64,000 bases of DNA from Toxotes chatareus. Taxonomy: Eukaryota > Chordata > Actinopteri > Toxotidae. The position numbers and the translations under genes were made by a program. The stretch is taken from NCBI GenBank assembly GCA_016801885.1, contig JAFBJY010001369.1, positions 90,401-154,400 on the forward strand, in the 5' to 3' direction. Shown one piece after another: positions 54,727 to 64,000 of the stretch; position 1 is the first letter of the stretch; every line of letters begins with the position of its first letter. The notes under the pieces were generated by a model. It saw nothing but the letters and a program-made list of their open reading frames with translations. It had not been told where the DNA came from and ran no database searches.

Positions 54727-55983
54727 ATGCACTTCAACACAAGACTTGTGAAACACAGTGGCATGCTGGGAGAGCTTCTAAAACAATATGAAGACAAACT
54801 AAAGACAGAAACAACAACAACACACGTGTGCTTAGTTCAGAACCAGACCAGAGCGTATAGGAGCATGATCAAGGAGTGCAATGATAGCGCAGTAATTGTG
54901 CATGTGGATTTTTCTGAGGGGTGGAGATGCAAGTATAGTTCTGAGGTGCAGTCATGCCACTTTGGTCAGAACCTCCCACAGCTCAACCTGCACACTGGCA
55001 TGTACTATACAAAAGAACAGAAGACAGGCTTTTGCACAGAATCAGAATCCAAGCGACAAGATGAATCTGCCATTAGGACTCACATGGAACCAGTCCTGAA
55101 AGATATTCGTTTAAAGTTTCCAAAAGTTGATACAATTCACTTTTGGTCAGATGGCCCCAGCAAACAATACAAAAACAAGAATAACTTCTCTCTCCTCTGC
55201 AGTGTCCCTCCAACTCTAGGTTTCAGAGAACAACCTGGAACTTCTTCCCCACCTCACATGGGAAGGAGCACCAGATGGCATAGGAGGTACTGTGAAAAGG
55301 ACTGCAGACAGCCTTATACTGCGTGGGGGAATGACATTGTGAATGTGAATATTTTCCATGAGATGGTTGGCAGAAGCCTCTCCAGCACTAAGCTCTATAT
55401 CATTACTGAAGCTGACATGCAGCCATATGATGTGCTCCTTTCTCTACCACTAAAATCTGTACCTGCAACAAGGAAACCCCATCAGGTCATACCGACACAC
55501 CAAAATGACTCTGAGATCCATTGCAGGTCACTGTCCTGTTTCTGCAGTGAGCCACAGACGTGTGAGTGTTTCAGCCCAACCATATTCCAGTTGACTGCCA
55601 ACACACCCAGAGCACAGGTTGAGGATGATGGTCCTATACCAATGCAAAAGAGGAAAGAGAAAATGGAATGGGAGGAAAGTGAGCAAGAGCCAATGGTGCA
55701 AAAGCCACTGACCAAGAGTGGTCCTTTGACAGATCTATCTGCTAATGTAGTTCAGTGTGGGGATTGGCTTGTGGTCATTTATGACCTGCACTGGCGGTTA
55801 GCAAAGGCTCTCACTGTGGACGCTCATCATCAAGATGTGGAAGTGGAATTTTTCCACCCTCATGGGCCCAACACACAATTCCATCCAAAAGGAGATGCAA
55901 AGGATACAGTATGTGCTTCATAACATTTGACCATATTCTGGTCAAACTTGTGGGACCATCATCACCAGGTCGTTCAAGCAGGA
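54727..55983 (+). pseudogene. Transposase-like protein of an unnamed family, arm B copy
   Basis: The best copy: 398 residues open from MHFNTRLVKHSGMLGELLKQ to the stop at 55923. Motifs are VHVDFSEGWRCKYSSEVQ (residues about 57-75), TIHFWSDGPSKQYKNKNNF (about 135-155), a frameshifted stretch where HGKGAPDG should be (here TSSPPHMGRSTRWHRRY), then GNDIVNVNIFHEMVG, CSEPQTCECF and DVEVEFFHPHGPN. Two compensating frame changes near 55215 and 55310 scramble the third motif. The protein start may be incomplete because upstream exons are not seen. Possible RNase H-fold nuclease; assignment is inferential. Confidence 0.72.
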
Positions 55984-56568
55984 CCTATCTATTTATATAG
56001 AATGCTTTCTGTATTTTGAGACATTTCAGTTTATGGAAAAGAGACTGTAAGACGTAGCTATTCATTTATCTGTCCAATATACAGTTTAGTGTAGTTTGCA
56101 GAAGAATATGAACCACATTATTTTATGAGTGGGAGTTTTATTGATAGAACTGCAAATTATTTCTTTTTTTTACTTATGCTGATTATTAAGGGGTACTTTT
56201 ATTAATGATAGCCTATTACTAATTTAATAATGATTTGATATTTGACGTTATGGGAGTGGGGTACTTTTAAAAATGATATTGCTTAAATGTACTTTACACC
56301 TATATTCCACAGTGCTCAGGATTGTTTTTTTTTTTTTTTTCTTAAGCAGGAAGCCATTGACTTGAGTGGTATAAATTTTGGAATTGTATGTTGTAATGAG
56401 GCCACTGTCACGGATTAAGTGGTAGAAAATGAATGAATGGTCTATTTTTTTTTAATTAATTAAAAAAATATGTTTGTTAAATAAAAAAAACATTACTTTT
56501 CCTAATTTGCTTAAAGTAGACAATGTATACGATGTTAGATCTTTTGGAAGAGTATATATGCAACATTC
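55984..56568. other. Arm B non-coding stretch
   Basis: Matches 13400-13820 of arm A loosely; T-rich. No gene. Confidence 0.6.
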
Positions 56569-56881
56569 AGTCATTCATTTTCTACCGCTTAATCCGTCAG
56601 GGTCGCAGGCGAGCTGGAGCCTATCCCAGCTGACTATGGGCAAGAGGCAGGGTACACCCTGGACTGGTCGCCAGTCAATCGCTGGGCTGACACACAAAGA
56701 CAGACAACCACACACGCATACACTCTCACCTACAGGCAAAACCCATGCATGTTTTTGGGGAGAGAACCCACTGAGGCACAGGGAGAACATGCAAACTCCA
56801 CACAGAAGAGCCCAGTCCGGGTTCAAACCTGGAACCCTCTTGCTGTGGCGACAGTGCTAACCACTGCACCACCGTGCCGCC
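56569..56881 (-). mobile_element. tRNA-derived SINE
   Basis: On the minus strand it begins GGCGGCACGGTGGTGCAGTG, with A-box TGGTGCAGTGGTTAGC (56857-56872) and B-box-like GGTTTGAACCC (56818-56829), and ends near AGCGGTAGAAAATGAATG. Flanks TATATGCAACA and TATATGTACAACA look like a target duplication; arm A has one copy (TATATGTACAACA near 13413). Very common repeat type in fish genomes. Confidence 0.8.
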
Positions 56882-58119
56882 TATATGTACAACAGTTTAA
56901 AAATTTGAATATTCAACATTTAACAGCATAAATGTGTACTAAGGATGCCAAATAATGGTTTCAAAATTCTAAATACGTATTAGAGCAAATAAAGAATAAT
57001 TTGCCTTTTATTATGTCTGATGGAGGTTGTACCGATACATTGCTGAACAGCCAAGACCTTGGTCTATAATGATATACCTCCAGATTTTGTAAATTAAGTA
57101 ACTTTTTTATTTTCAGAATTAAAACCAGTTTTATCCAAATTCCCAAGAATCAGTGGTATATATCACCATGAATGCAAAACTTTCATTTTGGTTTCAAAAG
57201 GGAACATATTGTTTGGGATGTAGTGAACTTGACTGGGGCCACAAGAGACAAGGAGGCGTGGCTTCCAAAACCACAGTGCAAGCTTTCCAAACAAATATGC
57301 CAGAAGGTGAGTGGCCTGGAAATGTGACATCTAAAATCAATATACTCCTCGTTCTAACAAATAGCATTTTCCATTGTGGAGGTGTACTCACATTAAGCCA
57401 TGCTGTGAACAGCCACTGTCAATAAAGCTGTGCTGGAACGCTGCAAGTGTTTCTTCCACTTTACTGCACAGCAAACTGATTTGTTCATCTGAACCACTAA
57501 TAGCGACTAGTAGCAACTGCAGACACAGCTAAAGGGAGGAGAATGTCATAGGTTGGCAATGGTCAGCTCTGCTACCAAGCAGGACCAACACAGTGCAATT
57601 TGGCACAGCTACCCTGCTAACTCCTGTAAGGCTGTAATGAAAATGCATGCCATCACAGCTTATGTGCTAATGGAAAAAAACCATAATATGCTACTTTTCA
57701 GGGCACCTCTGTAACAACCTTAAGTTTCTGAACAACTACCACAACATCCCTAATTCAGTTTCCACTGGATTCAGATTCAGATTCAGAGAACTTTATTGTC
57801 ATTCCTTCTACGTTCAGGTAACGTATTAGGAGCGAGATTACGTTGCACCAGCTCAGAAGATCACCAATAGAGGTAGAGAAGGAACAGTAGAGAAGGAAAA
57901 ACCACAATAAGGTACAGAAAAATAAATTACCATAAAAATAAGGATAAAAATAACACAAAGTATTTCCAAATAAAGTATTTTCAGTATTTATATATACACA
58001 GATATATCTATATCTTTCCAAATATATACATTTTTTAAATATATATTTATTTATATATACATACAGCCATTAATATGAATAGTAATGTTATTATTATAAT
58101 TTTTATTTTATTTTTTTAA

Positions 58120-58193
58120 TTAAGTATAAAAGTGTAAATAAATAGCCATGGTTATGGTACGCATGGTATACAGTATATACAGAAAATGCAGAT

Positions 58194-58231
<38 letters not shown>

Positions 58232-59084
58232 CACCACACAGAGATACAGTTTGTGAGTACGCTCTCTATGGTGCTTCTGTAGAAGGTGGTGAGGATGGGA
58301 GGGGGGAGGTGTGATCTCCTCATCCTGCGGAGGAACTGTAGACGCTGCTGTGCTCGTTTCACCAGAGACATGGTGTTGTCAGACCAGTTTAGGTTATTTG
58401 TTAGGTGCACCCCCAGGAACTTCGTGCTTCCCACCACCTCCACAGCTGTGTTGTCAATTAGCAGTGGGGAGTGGCATGGCTGGTTCTTCCGAAGTCCACA
58501 ATCATCTCCTTCGTTTTATCAACGTTGAGGATTAGACTGTTACTTCTGCACCAGTCCACCCGCTGCTCCACCTCCTGTCTGTACGCTCTGTCATCATTGT
58601 TTTGGATGAGGCCCACTACCGTTGTATCATCCGCATACTTGATGATGTGGTTGGTAGTGGATCTGGAGACGCAGTCGTGGGTCATCAGAGTGAAGAGCAA
58701 AGGGCTCAGGACGCAGCCCTGAGGGGAGCCAGTGCTCAGCCTGATGACCGAGGAGGTGTTCTTCCCCACCTGGACAGACTGGGGGCGGTTGGTGAGGAAG
58801 TCAAGGAGCCAGTTGCACAGGGTGGTGTTAAATCCAAGTGTCATCAGTTTGCTCACCATGTTCTGGGGGATGATTGTGTTGAATGCTGAGCTGAAGTCCA
58901 CAAACAGCATTCTCACATGGGTGGGTGTGAGAACAGAGGAGATGGCGTCCTCTGTTGAGCGTGTTAGGGCGGTAAGCAAACTGACAGGGGTCGAAATTGG
59001 GAGGAGTTTGGTGACCATGTGCTGCCTGATGAGCCTCTCAAGCACTTCATCATGATGGGGGTGAGTGCAACGGGCGGTAATCAT
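58120..59084 (-). pseudogene. LINE-4 reverse transcriptase C-terminal part
   Basis: Minus-strand frame at 58458-59084 has STEDAISSVLTPTHVRMLFV, DFSSAFNTIIPQNMVSKL, GSPQGCVLSPLLFTL and the active site KYADDTTVVGL. A second frame at 58120-58443 continues VVGSTKFLGVHLTNNLNWSD and SLVKRAQQRLQFLRRM, then runs into a TA repeat. N-terminal domains absent. Confidence 0.88.
58197..58228. repeat. (TA)n microsatellite
   Basis: About 16 TA units in the LINE-4 3' region. Confidence 0.92.
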
Positions 59085-59652
59085 TAAACATTGATGCCTC
59101 TGCCTCCACCTGATTTCCTGTCATCTCTCTATTGTCCATAATAAAGACATAAAAAACCCAAATCACTTAAAGATATACTCACATTCCCATTTACACATTC
59201 AAAGCACTGGTGTTTGATCTAATTCTTCCTGCTGTAAAATCCACATTCCTATTTCTGTGCAAATAGTAATTCCAAAATTCATCACCATTGTTAAACAAAA
59301 TCAAGTGAGTATCTTCAAATGTTTGTCTTTTAGTGCAGAATTTCCTCTCTGTGCTTCCATCTCTCCACCACAGCTTTGCAAGGAAACATTAGGTGTAGAA
59401 ACACAAAGAGGAGAATTTTGGACTAAAAATACCTGGAAGATAGAAACTTGATCTACTCAGACTGTTGAAGCCTCATGTTTGCTTCTTTTCAACTCTGGAA
59501 GTCAACTTTTCCACAGGACAGGGACTGTGGATTTTATGCTCCATCATTTCCATTAGAATTTCTTTAGAAAGGATCTTGTTGCAGACAGCACAGACTTCCT
59601 AGAAATCCTTTCCTTTAACACAAACTACAGTGCATCACACCAAAAAAAAGTC

Positions 59653-59920
59653 GGTGCTATTTTAGCAGTACAATCTTGTATTTTTCATTTTCTTGAATGA
59701 ATTTACGTTCCTCTAAATTAGAGACTTAGGCCGCTGTATTAAAGTTAAAGTTTAAACCTTTTATTTGGATGCTCAATGAACCAAAACATGTTTCTTTGAA
59801 AAATGCATCAAAATCAGCATTAGGCCCAACAGGCACCATCTTTTCAAATGTGAGGATTCTAATTAATAATAATAATGGCACAATGTTTTTATTTTTATGT
59901 TTATGTTTTAAATCGAAACC
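59653..59920. other. Non-coding spacer downstream of the second recombinase gene
   Basis: AT-rich; could be its 3' UTR. Nothing else seen. Confidence 0.5.
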
Positions 59921-62830
59921 TTAAACTTTGTTCTTGAGAGCTGTGATTCGATTCTTAACATAGATCTTTATAGCCAACCAATTTCTGTCTTTAAGTGCTA
60001 CTTTTTCTGCTTGAAGGCACTTATCGCAATCGCTTTTCCCAGGAACTCGACATGAAGTGATGAAGGACATCATGTGCTTTTCCACAGCAATGATTTCCGC
60101 TTTCTCCCACATTCTCCTCTTGAAAGGCTGGTGACCTGTAAAACAATTATGATGAATAAATATTTCTGTTTCTCAATGGAAGTGCTACAGAAATATTACT
60201 TTAGGAGCAAAAATCAATCAACACTAGTTTTTAGGTTGCTTAATATGCAAAAAAGGATGTAACTGAATAGGAAACTTCATGTGTGCGGATCAGAGTTTTA
60301 TGGAGTGAGGATGGATATGTTTGTGTTGTCTTTGTCTGAAAAGAATTTGTCATTGTCACTCAATGATTTGAGTGTTGAGCTCTGTGCCCACACTGTCTGT
60401 GACAGTGCAGCACCATAAAAAACACTGACACTCAAGCATTATTTCATCCATAGAGATAAAGCAAACAATTACAAATTTTAAAGCTTTACCTCTTCCCTTT
60501 TTGGTGATTGGCCGTGGCATGGTCCTGGAGGGGTCGTGGTGCCTTGCTGTGGTGCTTCATCAATATAGCTCACATCTGACATTGTGGGCTCATTCTCTTC
60601 TCTCTGACTGGATGTGATCTGACTTTCTGAAAACCAGAAAGCAAATTTCAAAAACATAATTTAAGAACTATTAGTCATACCACAGTAAAAAAAGACATGT
60701 TCCAAGCTGAACCCAAGAACTACTATTCTGGCCAACGTGGATTGGTATTGGCTAATGTAAATCTGATCCTCTCTTTATTGTATATTGTGCTTTTCCCATC
60801 CAAGATATTTAAACATCTTAAGAAAGAAGTAATTAGTACCCTCAGGATCAATGCTGATGTCATCAAGGGTCTTGCCCTTGAATTCTGCCAGACGTCCCTT
60901 TTCCAGAGCCATGAGAACTTGCTAATTTTAGCAAGTTGGAGAGTGCCCTCAGGAAGTCTATAGAACTGCCGATGCACTCTTATGTCATGGCCAAGAAAAT
61001 CAGCTAACTGACCCAGTTCTGTGTTACTGAGGTTAAGAACTTGAGACAAAGATCCTGTTTGTTTGCGTAGTTTTGTAGAAGTGAGGCTTTCAGGACTTTT
61101 TGCACCACAGACCTTGGCAAAGTGTCGAAGGCAATCTGAACTACGGTAGCAGGTAAAGGCTGATGGTCTTGCAACTAAGTATGTGTTCTCTTGAGGAACT
61201 CCACATTCCTGCCGTTTGCTGACAAGCAGATCCAATGCTTTCTGCATTCCTGGCGTTAAAAGCACAGGAACTTTTCTTCCCTTTTTCCTCTTATCTCTAT
61301 CCTCCTGAAGTGTTGACAGAGTTTCTTCTCCAGGTCTGAGAGTGCAACATTTGCATCTTCTTAAGGGTCTGATGGGTTTTGAGACAAATATGCAGAGAGG
61401 GGCATTTTGGACACCTCCCCTGCTCTTCATCGGTTGAACAAAATGACTTGTGTCAAAGTGATCTTGGCCAGCTGTCTCCATGTCTGAGGGCATGTCTCTG
61501 TGGACAGTTTACTCAGGATATTTTGTTGTTGCTCATCTAAATAAGAATGGAGAGCCTGGACATCTTTTGTGAATGGAAGCAACAGAGGGGCATTCCACTT
61601 GGATTCCTGGAGTGTTCTCAGTGATGCAGCTGATATCTGTTCATTCCATCTGGATTCATATACTCTACGGAATGTATGAGCATCCTTTGCTGCAGCGTGG
61701 TTGTTCTGCACATTTGCACGGCTTTCAACAAGCAGTGAAATCTTTGTCAAGCTATGTCCAATTTTGAGAGCGAGACTTGGGCACTTGTACTTACTGGTTT
61801 CACTGTCAAAGCCTGCCACTTGTTTCACTGCTTTCACAACATGCATGAAATTTGCAGGTTTTACGTGGTCTTCAATGGTCTTCAAGGGAGTAGTTTTCCT
61901 TCCTACCAGAAGCCTTCCCAACTCTCTCAGTTTCTGCCGAATGTATTCATGTTTGCCAACATCATATCCAAGCTGGTTATACAGATACTCACCATATTCC
62001 AAGATACAGGTATCAGATTTGACAGCAAAATAAACTTCATCTTGAACCGTGCTGTTTAACATCTTCCAAAATTCAATCTTGACACCAGGTGGTGGAGGTG
62101 CAGCAAATGCACAGAGAGCCTGGACACGGGTTTTACCAGGTTTCTGTGGACCACCAGGCTTGAACTTGCAGATCATTATGTGCTGCCAAAGGAGTTTCTT
62201 GGTGAAATAGCCATGACAATATACACAATGCAGGAAATTCTGTGCTTGAGAATCCTGTTTTGGCTTCTTACGAGGAACAAGGTCTCCAGCACCAGCATTT
62301 TACATACATTACATTATGTGCAAAGTTGCCCGTATTTCTCAAATGTTCCAGATGCATTCTTCTTTCTTTGGAGCCTTTTGGGAAGGATAAAGCCTGGGCA
62401 ACCTCTGGCTTATTGTGATGAGCATGCTTCAAATGTCTTGATATTTTTATGACTCCTAACTTACAGTACAAACAATATTGCTTCTTGTTATACATTCTTG
62501 ACCCATTCTCCTTTTTGCAGACAGCAGATATGGAAAGTGAACTGTCAGCCATATCGTTAAGTGGGGAAGAGGTACCATCGGGAAGATTTTCTAACACATC
62601 TCCAGTCTCTCCAATTTCACACTGCTTTGAAGAGTGACCAGTTCTGGATTGTGCTGCTGGACCAGATACACTGCTTGAAATTTGCCTTTTACGTCTCCTA
62701 CTAGAAGTGGTTTCTTTTCTTGACGGTGAGCGTCCTCTGTTAAGCTCCAGTTCTGATGAGCCACTGTTCAGTTCTGTTGGTGAGGTACATCCATCTCTGA
62801 TGTTAACTCTGAAACAGAGTTAACTTGAAC
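59921..62830 (-). pseudogene. Second zinc-finger tyrosine-recombinase-like gene
   Basis: Minus strand. N-terminal part (about 62180-62600): fingers YCLYCKLGVIKISRHLKHAH and FLHCVYCHGYFTKKLLWQHI. Middle (61427-62176): FWKMLNSTVQDEVYFAVKSD, LRELGRLLVGRK and the core-binding-like WRQLAKITLTQVILFNR. Catalytic part (60840-61440): RAGEV (box I region, with TGA just before), LTSTKLRKQTGSLSQVLNLS and LADFLGHDIRVHRQFYRLPE, supplying R, H and Y. Later exons 60490-60626 and 59921-60135 (GKSDCDKCLQAEKVALKDRN, YVKNRITALK) have GT-AG borders. Frameshifts at about 62290, 61290 and 60925 and the TGA near 61440 make it a pseudogene. Related to, but distinct from, the 29-36 kb family. Confidence 0.78.
62802..62824. 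repeat. Perfect palindrome
   Basis: GTTAACTCTG AAA CAGAGTTAAC. A second small hairpin, ACTCAGC-CCTC-GCTGAGT, follows at 62850-62867. Together they may mark a MITE end. Confidence 0.8.
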
Positions 62831-62970
62831 TCCTCCTGGTGTTAAAATACTCAGCCCTCGCTGAGTGTGACTTTAAAATTTAGTTAATTTCGATATAAAC
62901 TCTTCTCAAGTGCTCCACTTTTTAGAATTAAAATTTATTCATGATTATATTATTTAGTTTTATGGTAAAA

Positions 62971-62977
<7 letters not shown>

Positions 62978-63064
<87 letters not shown>
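62978..63064. repeat. (CT)n-(CA)n compound microsatellite
   Basis: About 16 CT units followed by about 27 CA units with one interruption. Confidence 0.95.
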
Positions 63065-63066
<2 letters not shown>

Positions 63067-63549
63067 TCTTGTCTTAATATAGTTGTGAGGACACATGTTG
63101 CCATAAACACCATCCTGTTGATTTTTTGCTTTTATTTGTGCAAATACATTTAAAAATTCAATACATGACACTTTGAATTAATTGCTGCCTTAAAACTGTA
63201 AAATTTAACAGCACACAGGCAGCAAATAATGCCAATGAAAAACATTAGTGAAGTTGTACAAAACACGGTAAACAACACATTAATGCATCATAAAATGTCT
63301 GCAAATGTATAAAAGCTGACACATTTCTCTGTGGTGCATTGTGTAACTTGAGGTAGACTACTATTCACTTTACAGTTCAAATATAAAACAGTAAGAGAAC
63401 TCATTAAATTCAGATTAGAAATCAGATTATGAAACTTTCTGATACAACATAACATTATGAATCACAACCATATGACATCTGAGCATCAAACCATTTGAAA
63501 TATCTTAATCTCTCCCTTTCTAGAATCAGTTCACTCTGTGTCGTGTCAC
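63065..63549. other. Non-coding stretch
   Basis: AT-rich; no gene or repeat recognised. Confidence 0.5.
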
Positions 63550-63943
63550 TCACTTGAAAGCATGGAAGTGATCATGGAAACAAGTTTCATGCTCAATCAA
63601 AACAAAAACACTTGGCAACAGTGGCATGTTTTCATCAGTACCAGTGCACACAAAGAGTCCAACATGATACTCAGCTCCACAGCATTTCACCCACGGTGTG
63701 ACACAGACGATGGCTTCACAATCAAGGTGAAGAGATGCTGTTATATCTTCAGAAAAATCCAGTGTTTCAACTGAACACATTTTAACTGGACCAGACTCAA
63801 CTGTTTTTAAGGACAGGCATTCCCAGTGATAGCTGCTTGACAGATTCCTCTAAATTTTCAGTTGTATAAAGAACTACAGTATTTGGTTCACCACTCCCCA
63901 AAAGCTTGGCTATAACTGAAGCACACATGTCTTTGTTGTGAGT
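63550..63943 (-). pseudogene. Unidentified minus-strand coding remnant
   Basis: Two frames: 63812-63943 (MCASVIAKLLGSGEPNTVVL ... LGMPVLKNS) and 63550-63780 (MCSVETLDFSEDITASLHLD, VKCCGAEYHVGLFVCTGTDE). The hydrophobic/polar alternation and CCGAEYHVG-type blocks look like a real protein. It lies upstream of, and in the same direction as, the second recombinase gene and may be part of the same transcript. I cannot name it; the rest lies beyond the window. Confidence 0.4.
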
Positions 63944-64000
63944 AGAACCTGAAGGACCTGCTTCAGTATTTTGGAAATGAGATGAAGTATTTCATCAGTT

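Larger units (their letters stand above)
57770..59085 (-). mobile_element. LINE-4: 5'-truncated LINE related to LINE-3
   Basis: Sits inside arm B at TCCACTGGA / AAACATTGATG, uninterrupted in arm A (10950-10970). The 3' end, read on the minus strand, is GACAATAAAGTTCTCTG then GAATCT repeats. RT remnants are at 58120-59084. It belongs to a different subfamily from LINE-3: the RT shares blocks but the tail repeat differs (AATCT versus GAATCT). Confidence 0.88.
52911..59652 (-). repeat. Arm B of the large inverted repeat (partner 5318-17572)
   Basis: Reverse complement of arm A. It lacks LINE-1, piggyBac, the 16044-16366 insertion and the CA tract, and has LINE-4 (57770-59085) and a SINE (about 56569-56881) that arm A lacks. 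The inner edge CCTGCTGCAGGAGG and outer edge GTGCATCACACCAAAA mark where similarity stops. Confidence 0.85.

Noticed and set aside
58286..59055. Plus-strand frames over LINE-4
   Set aside because: Antisense shadows of the minus-strand reverse transcriptase.

Overview
The window looks like a repeat-dense accessory region of a teleost fish chromosome. The evidence is the mix of vertebrate/fish mobile elements (L2/CR1-like LINE with an esterase-type ORF1, a second jockey-superfamily LINE group, chromovirus and K02A2.6/Mag-like Ty3/gypsy elements, hAT, Tc1-like, piggyBac, a Polinton and a tRNA-derived SINE), GT-AG introns, AATAAA signals and long CA/TA microsatellites. I see no intact housekeeping gene. 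Species cannot be told from sequence alone.

Layout. 1-3464: 3' part of a chromovirus-type gypsy retrotransposon with its 3' LTR. 3465-5317: non-coding, at most a tiny exon. 5318-17572: arm A of a large inverted repeat, carrying a transposase-like pseudogene and interrupted by LINE-1 (5414-10424), a piggyBac relic (11001-12451) and a Tc1-like insertion. 17573-19421: hAT remnant. 19422-22336: LINE-2, a rearranged relative of LINE-1. 22337-37220: two tandem head-to-tail copies (minus strand) of an intron-containing gene encoding N-terminal C2H2 zinc fingers, a proline-rich linker, a tyrosine-recombinase-like domain and an acidic tail. Copy 1 is split by a gypsy element with near-identical LTRs (23847-28508); copy 2 has a LINE in its last intron (29665-33056). 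37681-38743: possible divergent plus-strand spliced gene. 39013-41500: mostly non-coding with one signal-peptide-like ORF. 41785-43756: two retroelement-type ORFs cut off by a Polinton. 43754-52525: degraded Polinton with terminal inverted repeats, family B DNA polymerase, packaging ATPase, pX-like protein, a small late protein and an adenain-like protease; integrase and capsid genes are not seen. 52911-59652: arm B, the reverse complement of arm A, with its own LINE and SINE insertions. 59921-64000: a second, distantly related zinc-finger/tyrosine-recombinase pseudogene on the minus strand.

How it fits together. The inverted repeat arms record insertion order: each arm gives the empty site for elements in the other, so LINE-1 and piggyBac entered arm A, and LINE-4 and the SINE entered arm B, after the duplication. 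The youngest event by LTR identity is the gypsy-2 insertion into tyrosine-recombinase copy 1. The most interesting content is the pair of zinc-finger/tyrosine-recombinase gene families lying on the same strand around a Polinton, with a readable eight-exon structure in one of them. Nearly every coding region carries single-base frameshifts, often in homopolymers, so part of the apparent decay may be assembly error.
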